In this document: one piece after another, positions 58,605 to 64,000 of the stretch
Layout of the letters: the number at the start of each line of letters is the position of its first letter
Position numbering within the stretch: position 1 is the stretch's first letter
DNA from: Cloacimonetes bacterium UBA6097
GTDB lineage: Bacteria; Cloacimonadota; Cloacimonadia; Cloacimonadales; Cloacimonadaceae
Direction: 5' to 3'
Length of the DNA: 64,000 nt
Assembly (NCBI GenBank): GCA_002435865.1
Contig: DIWV01000007.1
Span: 389,450-453,449 of the forward strand
Position numbers and translations under genes: made by a program
Notes under the pieces: generated by a model
Told to the model about the DNA's origin: nothing
Databases searched by the model: none
Seen by the model: only the letters and a program-made list of their open reading frames with translations

Positions 58605-59669
58605 GTGGATAAATTTAAAAGACACAAAACAAGGCAAATTAAACTTGGCTCTGTATTCATCGGTGGTGATTCACCTGTTTCTATTCAATCAATGACCAAT
58701 ACCAGTACTGCAGATGTAAAAAGCACTCTTAATCAGATAAAAGCTCTGCAGATTGCCGGTTGTGAAATTATCCGCGTTGCAGTATTAGATGAAACAGATG
58801 CCAAAGCTATAAAACAAATAAGAAAGGGCTGCAAGCTGCCTCTGGTTGCAGATATCCACTTCGATTATAAACTGGCTCTGGAAGCCATTAAGAACGGTGT
58901 GGATGGGCTTAGAATCAATCCCGGTAATATCGGCTCTTCCGATAAAATCGGGCTAGTTGTAGCTGCAGCCAAAGATAAAAACATTCCTATCAGGATTGGC
59001 GTTAACACCGGTTCCTTACCCAAGGTGATTTTAAAGAAATATGGTGTAACAGCTCAGGGTTTGGTGGAAGCTGCTCTGCAGCATGTGCATATCCTGGAAA
59101 AACTTAAATTTTATGAAATGAAGATCTCTGTTAAAGCTTCTTCAGTACCTTTGATGATTGAAAGCTACCGCTTGTTATCCCAAAAAGTCGATTATCCTCT
59201 GCATTTAGGTGTTACTGAAGCAGGAACAGAATATTCAGGAATTATCAAATCCGCAGCTGCCATCGGTACTTTGCTTTCCGAAGGCATAGGTGATACTATT
59301 CGTGTTTCACTCACTGCAGATCCGGTCCGTGAAGTTGTCGCAGCCAAGGAAATCCTCAAAGCACTGCATTTTAGAAAAGGGCTGGACATAATTTCCTGCC
59401 CGACCTGCGGCAGAACAAAAATTAATCTGATTGAATTAGCCAATAAAGTGGGAAAAGCTTTGCTGCCATGGTCAGAAACGCCCATTTCTGTTGCCGTTAT
59501 GGGATGCGCCGTAAATGGTCCAGGTGAAGCCAGGGAAGCGGATTTTGGCATTGCAGGCGGAAGCGGGGAAGGTTTGCTTTTTGCCGATGGTGAAATTGTA
59601 AAGAAAGTGCCTGAAAAAGCTTTGGTAAAAGAGTTAGTGCAGCTCATCAAAGCAAAATATCCTCTATGA
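58605..59669 (+). CDS. ispG: 4-hydroxy-3-methylbut-2-en-1-yl diphosphate synthase
   Basis: About 354 residues. Two GTG starts are possible (58593 or 58605); AAGAGG sits 11 bases before the second, which I prefer. Motifs: 'PVSIQSMTNTSTADV', 'LVADIHFDYKLALEAIKNGVDGLRINPGNIG', and iron-sulphur ligands Cys265/Cys268 ('CPTCGR') and Cys301 ('MGCAVNGPGEA'). It is the [4Fe-4S] enzyme of the MEP isoprenoid pathway that makes HMBPP. Short (E. coli-like) form without the insert of plant and Bacteroidetes enzymes. Its stop overlaps the next start by ATGA. Confidence 0.96.
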   Translation: MDKFKRHKTRQIKLGSVFIGGDSPVSIQSMTNTSTADVKSTLNQIKALQIAGCEIIRVAVLDETDAKAIKQIRKGCKLPLVADIHFDYKLALEAIKNGVDGLRINPGNIGSSDKIGLVVAAAKDKNIPIRIGVNTGSLPKVILKKYGVTAQGLVEAALQHVHILEKLKFYEMKISVKASSVPLMIESYRLLSQKVDYPLHLGVTEAGTEYSGIIKSAAAIGTLLSEGIGDTIRVSLTADPVREVVAAKEILKALHFRKGLDIISCPTCGRTKINLIELANKVGKALLPWSETPISVAVMGCAVNGPGEAREADFGIAGGSGEGLLFADGEIVKKVPEKALVKELVQLIKAKYPL

Positions 59670-60229
59670 CAAAAGTCAACTACCTGCAAATCTTTATCTC
59701 CTTTTTCAAAATAGGCTTGTTTACCATAGGCGGCGGTTATGCCATGCTGCCTTTAATCCATAAAGAAGTGGTGGAAAAGCATAAATGGATGGATGACGAT
59801 ACATTTGTTGACGGTCTTGCTGCTTCACAATCCTGCCCCGGACCTATAGCGGTTAATATTGCCATTTATAGCGGTTATCATATTGCCGGCTGGTGGGGAC
59901 TCGCTCTGGCTGTTTTCGGGACTGTTTTGCCATCATTCCTGATTATTTTGGTAATTGCCGCAACTTTCAGCAATTGGGCGGATTTACCTATTGTTCAGAA
60001 AGTGTTTAAAGGACTGCGTCCTGCTGTTACTGCTTTGATTGCAGTTCCTGTAATCCAGATTACCAAAAAGGCAAAGATCAAGTGGTTCCGCTTTTGGCTG
60101 CCTCTCGTTGCTTGGATTCTGATTATCTTTTATAATGTTTCACCTGTTTACCTGATTCTTTTCACTATAACGTTTGCCTTGGCTAAGTACTTCTATAACC
60201 GTTTTATTGCAAAGGGAATATCACAATAA
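59666..60229 (+). CDS. Chromate transporter, CHR-domain subunit 1
   Basis: 187 residues. One CHR domain: 'FFKIGLFTIGGGYAMLPLIHKEVVEKHKWM' and 'AASQSCPGPIAVNIAIYSGYHIAGWWGLALAVFGTVLPSFLIILVI' are family signatures, with about six transmembrane helices. Short-chain CHR proteins work as pairs. Members export chromate; the natural substrate here is unknown. Overlaps the ispG stop by four bases and its partner by one base. Confidence 0.92.
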   Translation: MTKVNYLQIFISFFKIGLFTIGGGYAMLPLIHKEVVEKHKWMDDDTFVDGLAASQSCPGPIAVNIAIYSGYHIAGWWGLALAVFGTVLPSFLIILVIAATFSNWADLPIVQKVFKGLRPAVTALIAVPVIQITKKAKIKWFRFWLPLVAWILIIFYNVSPVYLILFTITFALAKYFYNRFIAKGISQ

Positions 60230-60744
60230 TGCTGTGGCAGCTGATGTGGACTTTTTTCAAAATAGGGCTGTTCAGCTTTGGTGGCGGTTATGCCATGCTC
60301 ACAATGATTCAGCAGGAAGTTGTGCTAAAACACCATTGGCTCACGCATCAGCAGCTTACGGATATGATAGCGGTTTCGCAAATGACTCCCGGTCCCATTG
60401 CCATCAATGTGGCAACCTTTATCGGTTACAGGCAGGCAGGCATCTGGGGTTCAGTTTTTACCACTATCGGAGTAGTACTGCCTTCCCTGATAATAATGCT
60501 TTTAATTACCATAACCTATCTTAAACTGAAAGGCAAAGCCTGGTTCAATGGTATATTCAAAGAACTGCGTCCTTTGGTTATAGGACTTATAGCTTCTGCA
60601 GCCTGGCTGACTGCAAAAACAGCTTTTGTGGATTGGTTTGGTATCATAGTCTTTGCAGCCTGCTTTTTCCTGTTACTCAGATTTAAGATACATCCGCTAT
60701 TACTGATGTTTTTTGCAGGCATTGCCGGAGTTATTGCAGGATAG
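60229..60744 (+). CDS. Chromate transporter, CHR-domain subunit 2
   Basis: 171 residues. Second CHR domain: 'TFFKIGLFSFGGGYAMLTMIQQEVVLKHHWL' and 'AVSQMTPGPIAINVATFIGYRQAGIWGSVFTTIGVVLPSLIIMLLI'. It starts at TAATG overlapping the stop of subunit 1, giving tight coupling. The two halves probably assemble in antiparallel orientation, as proposed for paired short CHR proteins. Confidence 0.92.
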   Translation: MLWQLMWTFFKIGLFSFGGGYAMLTMIQQEVVLKHHWLTHQQLTDMIAVSQMTPGPIAINVATFIGYRQAGIWGSVFTTIGVVLPSLIIMLLITITYLKLKGKAWFNGIFKELRPLVIGLIASAAWLTAKTAFVDWFGIIVFAACFFLLLRFKIHPLLLMFFAGIAGVIAG

Positions 60745-60774
60745 ATTATTTAGTTTATAAGCCTTAATCACTAT

Positions 60775-61206
60775 CTAATGAGCATAATTATCAAGATTTA
60801 TATCACGTTCTGAACCTGTTACATCCATTTTAAGCTTACTATTATGCCATCTTTTTAATTTTTTATAAATCCTACGACTTCCTTTTCTTTTTTCAAGGAT
60901 AGTATTTAGTTTTGTAGTTTTGCCTGACTCAACTTTTACATCTGGAATTATTTTTTGGGGAAAGCCTACAAGCTGAAAACGTATTTCATATGCACCTGCA
61001 GGGATATCTTGAATTACATATTTGCCTTTTTCATTAGTAAGACTTGTTGTTATTCTTTCCCCATTTTGAAGAACTAGTACATTCACATAAGGTATACCTT
61101 TTTTATGCTTTTCAATAGTAACTTTTCCTTCAAGAGTGCCGGTCGTTCCTGCAAAACTTATGACAAAATATGAAAGTAACAGTAAGCCTAAGATTATCTT
61201 TTTCAT
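60775..61206 (-). CDS. Carboxypeptidase-regulatory-like secreted protein (143 aa), truncated paralogue
   Basis: A signal peptide (1-19, ending 'SFAG') is followed by one CarboxypepD_reg-like beta-sandwich: 'GTLEGKVTIEKHKKGIPYVNVLVLQNGERITTSLTNEKGKYVIQDIPAGAYEIRFQLVGF'. It aligns closely with the first ~110 residues of the VWA protein at 61555-63552, and its tail 'KMDVTGSERDINLDNYAH' echoes 'KKDLTGSQQLAYGH' at residues ~145-158 there. It therefore looks like a partial gene copy that lost the VWA part, kept as an intact short frame. Function unknown. Confidence 0.82.
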   Translation of the reverse strand: MKKIILGLLLLSYFVISFAGTTGTLEGKVTIEKHKKGIPYVNVLVLQNGERITTSLTNEKGKYVIQDIPAGAYEIRFQLVGFPQKIIPDVKVESGKTTKLNTILEKRKGSRRIYKKLKRWHNSKLKMDVTGSERDINLDNYAH

Positions 61207-61251
61207 GTTTATTATTTTTAAATAATCCCTTTTACCTAATCTATTTGGGAA

Positions 61252-61539
61252 TTAAAAAAACTTCAAATAAATAAATCCAATCAATACCACTGTTATAGTA
61301 ATTGCCAAAAAGAAAATAATCCAATTACGGAAGTGTTTTTTCTTATCGGGATCATAGAAAGGAGATTTAAATTTGTTAGCAAAATAAAATCCTGTCACCA
61401 TAATTAAAAAGCCAATTAGTCCTATCAATTGTCTCGTCTTCATTACCGGATGAGGATGAACAACTTGAAAAATCACTATTATAGTATAAACAACAAAACA
61501 TATAATACTCAGAACATTATAGAGATTTGTTTTTTTCAT
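61252..61539 (-). CDS. Small three-helix membrane protein (95 aa)
   Basis: Not recognised. Three transmembrane segments by eye (~8-27, ~36-53, ~72-92), with a basic loop 'KFKSPFYDPDKKKHFRNW' before the last, suggesting that loop is cytoplasmic. It lies between the truncated regulatory-domain protein and its full-length VWA paralogue on the same strand, 15 bp after the VWA gene, so it is probably co-expressed. Confidence 0.72.
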   Translation of the reverse strand: MKKTNLYNVLSIICFVVYTIIVIFQVVHPHPVMKTRQLIGLIGFLIMVTGFYFANKFKSPFYDPDKKKHFRNWIIFFLAITITVVLIGFIYLKFF

Positions 61540-61554
61540 GGTGAATATCTTTCA

Positions 61555-63552
61555 TTAATCCCTGTCATCTTCGTCCGGTTTATGAATTTTATAGGTCAGG
61601 TCCCTGGCTTTTTCACAGAGGGTAACAAATTCCTTGCGGTAACCGTTGGCATCTTTGCCAATTGCACCTCTTGCCATATCTATCACCATGTTCCAGTTGC
61701 AGTTGGCTTTGTATTGTGAATCTTTAAGTATTAATCCGAAACCTGCCACAGCAGAAGCAAAACGGAAGTTCTGGCTGGCTTCTTTGACAGGTTTATCTTC
61801 CACAATTTTAACTATCAGCTTGCTGGTATCACTATCGGGCTTTTTATAGCGTAGTTTGAGGGTAAGCAGTTCATCATATTTTTTGGCTTCATCCGTTAAG
61901 GTTACGGACTGGTATTTCAGAGGGTCAACACCATTGATTTTTTCATCCGAGCCAACCGGAATGATTTCGTACAAAGCAGTAACCGTATGTCCGGCACCAA
62001 GTTCGCCGGCATCTTTCTTATCATCATTAAAATCTTCATTATTAAGTCTGCGGTTTTCATAACCAATCAAACGGTAGGCTTTTACTTTGGCAGGATTAAA
62101 TTCTAACTGCAGTTTTACATCCTTGGCAATGGTAAAAAGAGTTCCGCCCATTTGCCTGACCAAAACTTTCTGTGCTTCCAACAGGTTGTCTATATAAGCA
62201 TAGTTACCATTTCCCTTATCTGCCAGGATTTCCATCTTGTTATCCTTGATATTTCCCATGCCATAACCCAAAACTGTCAGGAAAATACCTTCTTCGCGCT
62301 TTTCTGTAATCAATGCTTCCATGGCGGCGTCGGAAGAAGCACCGGTATTAAAATCTCCGTCTGTGCACAGGATAACTCTGTTATTGCCGTCTTTGATAAA
62401 ATTGTCTTTGGCAGTTTTATAAGCTAAAACTATACCTGCTCCACCTGCTGTTGAACCTCCCGCGCGCAGATTTTCCAAAGCACTGATGATAGCTTCCTTG
62501 TATTCTCCGCTGGTAGAGGGCAAAACCAATCCGCTGGCTCCGGCATAAACCACTATTGCCACTTTGTCTTCAGGACGCAATTGATTGACTAAAAGTTTCA
62601 TGGATTGGATGACAAGCGGAAGTTTGTTGGGTGAGTCCATAGAGCCTGATACGTCCAGAAGAAAGACAAGATTGCTTTTGGGTGCTTTACTGAAATCCAT
62701 GTCTTTGCCTTGCAAGCCGATATGCAAAAGCTCGTGTTTGCTGTTCCAGGGGCAGGTACCCAATTCTGTGTAAACTGCAAACGGTTCTTCACCTTTGGGT
62801 TGAGGATAATTGTAATCAAAATAATTAAGCAGTTCCTCGATGCGGACATAACCTTTTTCCGGCAACTGATTGTAATCAAGAAAGCGTCTGATATTGCTGT
62901 AACAGGCAGTATCCACATCAATGGAGAAAGTGCTGAGCGGTTCAGCAATAGAATATTTATAATTGTTTTCCACTACTGTTGTATAATCTTCTGTAGTAAA
63001 ATCAGGCGGAGGTGGAGGCATATAATTGTGGATGTACCTGCAATTATTAAAATCCTTTATCCGTAAATCATCCCCTGCAATCTGAGCACCGTTTTGGGAG
63101 AGGTCGAGATATGGTTTTCCACCTGCCTGCAGGCGAGAAGCTGTATGCCCATAAGCGAGTTGTTGACTGCCAGTAAGATCTTTTTTTCCGGCTTCACTAT
63201 TGGGAGTAACAGTAATGGTATTTAACTGTATGCTTTTCTTCTGCAAAGTTGCATTCAGAGTTGTCATCTGGTCTATCTTTATTTTAACATCTGATACTAT
63301 ATAATCTGAGTAACCGATAACCTGAAAGCGAACTTCGTATTCACCCGGCAGTAAATTGATAATTATGTAACTACCGTTTTCTTTGGTTAAAATGCCTGTA
63401 ATCCTTTTTCCATCTTGCAAAACTAAGACATTAACATAAGCCAGTCCTTTTCCGTTTTCATCTTTTACCTTGCCTGCCAGTTTCCCGGTAGTGCCTGCAA
63501 AACAAACAGTTACTGCTATCAAAAGCATAAGTATAATTACAAAACGTCTCAT
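61555..63552 (-). CDS. VWA-domain protein with N-terminal carboxypeptidase-regulatory domain (YfbK-like)
   Basis: 665 residues; ATG at 63552 with GGAGG upstream. Signal peptide (1-19), CarboxypepD_reg-like domain (20-105), a linker, then the von Willebrand-associated N-terminal region ('LSTFSIDVDTACYSNIRRFL', ~205), a VWA domain with an intact MIDAS 'FLLDVSGSM' near 300 and 'LCTDGDFN' further on, and a C-terminal DUF3520-like region ('LEFNPAKVKAYRLIGYENRRL'). E. coli YfbK shares the last three parts. Metal-dependent protein binding in the periplasm or at the surface is inferred. TTGACA lies at 63615-63620 (minus strand). Confidence 0.9.
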   Translation of the reverse strand: MRRFVIILMLLIAVTVCFAGTTGKLAGKVKDENGKGLAYVNVLVLQDGKRITGILTKENGSYIIINLLPGEYEVRFQVIGYSDYIVSDVKIKIDQMTTLNATLQKKSIQLNTITVTPNSEAGKKDLTGSQQLAYGHTASRLQAGGKPYLDLSQNGAQIAGDDLRIKDFNNCRYIHNYMPPPPPDFTTEDYTTVVENNYKYSIAEPLSTFSIDVDTACYSNIRRFLDYNQLPEKGYVRIEELLNYFDYNYPQPKGEEPFAVYTELGTCPWNSKHELLHIGLQGKDMDFSKAPKSNLVFLLDVSGSMDSPNKLPLVIQSMKLLVNQLRPEDKVAIVVYAGASGLVLPSTSGEYKEAIISALENLRAGGSTAGGAGIVLAYKTAKDNFIKDGNNRVILCTDGDFNTGASSDAAMEALITEKREEGIFLTVLGYGMGNIKDNKMEILADKGNGNYAYIDNLLEAQKVLVRQMGGTLFTIAKDVKLQLEFNPAKVKAYRLIGYENRRLNNEDFNDDKKDAGELGAGHTVTALYEIIPVGSDEKINGVDPLKYQSVTLTDEAKKYDELLTLKLRYKKPDSDTSKLIVKIVEDKPVKEASQNFRFASAVAGFGLILKDSQYKANCNWNMVIDMARGAIGKDANGYRKEFVTLCEKARDLTYKIHKPDEDDRD

Positions 63553-63958
63553 TTCAACCTCCGCTATAATTCTTAATTGTAGTACATTTGTAAGTTAAAT
63601 TATTTACAATAAAGTGTCAAGTGATAATATCTTTTATTCATCAGCAAAATTATTCCATCTTAATTCCCTTCAATAGTTTAATTTGTAATACCTGCCTGCA
63701 GGAGTTCAAAATTCCATCGTAATTATATTTATGGCAAGTAGTTAAAGTGAATTTTGGACTTCGCGCATCAGTAGAATAAAACATTATTAACGACTCAAAT
63801 ACCCGAAGTCCATTTTGCTCTTAAATACAGTAATGAAGCTGATAGTCCTCGCAGGCAAAAAGGACTCCCGGAAGCTCTCTCCTTATCATATAAACCTGCT
63901 CTATAACACGGATATTCTCTAATCTCATCACGCACGTACATCTCACCTTCCTTAGAAG
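63553..63958. other. Intergenic region upstream of the VWA gene
   Basis: No convincing gene. It holds the -35 candidate at 63615-63620 and an inverted repeat TGGACTTCG/CGAAGTCCA (63752-63760 with about 63803-63811). A short open frame on the minus strand is made largely of repeat-like sequence and has no homology I can see. Confidence 0.5.
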
Positions 63959-64000
63959 CATTACGGTAGCAATACGGTAGCAATACGGTAGTAATACGGT
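63959..64000. repeat. 11-bp tandem repeat running off the window
   Basis: Units CATTACGGTAG, CAATACGGTAG, CAATACGGTAG and a partial TAATACGGT follow each other at 11-bp period to the last base. The leader CTTAGAAGC (63951-63959) matches CTTAGGAGC before the 18842 element at eight of nine positions. The unit shares the pattern CA-n-TA-nn-GT-n-G with that element. The expected hairpin would lie beyond the window. Confidence 0.7.

Noticed and set aside
59192..59689. 165-codon open frame opposite ispG
   Set aside because: Antisense to conserved ispG sequence encoding the cluster cysteines; no independent support.
63795..63983. 62-codon minus-strand frame near the window end
   Set aside because: Overlaps the tandem repeat, no ribosome site or known domain; treated as non-coding.

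Overview
The window looks like a chromosome segment from an uncultured, AT-rich, diderm bacterium of the Fibrobacteres-Chlorobi-Bacteroidetes neighbourhood; Candidatus Cloacimonadota is my best guess. This is inferred from: three secreted proteins ending in a 'PNPF' type IX-like sorting domain; a Bacteroidetes-style long SecA; an LpxH-like fragment and an Omp85 protein (outer membrane); lipoboxes; a bacterial tricorn protease; and a complete type II fatty-acid operon. No rRNA, prophage, transposase or CRISPR array was found. One tRNA (anticodon CAT) is present.

Layout. 1-5.2 kb: end of an LpxH-like phosphoesterase, an unknown secreted protein, a repeat-rich gap, a tricorn protease homologue and the tRNA. 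5.3-17.2 kb (minus strand): a type IX cargo protein, a MacB-like permease, topA, secA, a small lipoprotein, an rRNA methyltransferase, a polyprenol-sugar type glycosyltransferase and a hexapeptide acyltransferase. 17.3-19.0 kb: a small membrane protein, a Xer recombinase and a gap full of REP-like and 11-bp-period repeats. 19.0-27.3 kb (minus strand): a tight five-gene operon in which two very large paralogous signal-peptide/coiled-coil/transmembrane proteins flank three membrane proteins. Its function is unknown and it is the most interesting system here. 27.4-30.6 kb: methyltransferase, groEL with a CIRCE operator, flavodoxin. 30.6-41.2 kb: a second repeat gap, then a nucleotidyltransferase, two type IX cargo proteins, an S41 peptidase, a lipoprotein, ruvB and a flippase.

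41.5-49.3 kb is the conserved rpmF-plsX-fabH-fabD-fabG-acpP-fabF-rnc-radical SAM run: it makes acyl chains and hands them to phospholipid synthesis, and includes a ribosomal protein and RNase III. A 132-nt potentially structured RNA lies between acpP and fabF. 49.3-53.3 kb holds a VWA-like membrane protein, a small anchored protein and a hybrid histidine kinase; an Hpt phosphotransfer protein encoded at 41.2-41.5 kb is a possible partner. 53.4-58.4 kb (minus strand): a tiny lipoprotein, an Omp85 protein, lepA, a lipoprotein and an Hsp20 chaperone. 58.6-60.7 kb: ispG coupled to a two-gene chromate transporter. 60.8-63.6 kb: a VWA protein with an N-terminal carboxypeptidase-regulatory domain and, beside it, a truncated copy of that N-terminus.

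Intergenic DNA is unusually structured. Two 87-bp near-identical copies lie 12 kb apart in inverted orientation, at least three gaps carry tandem 11-bp units with different sequences, and GTAG-headed hairpins resemble REP/BIME elements. All domain names come from motif recognition by eye; no search was run.
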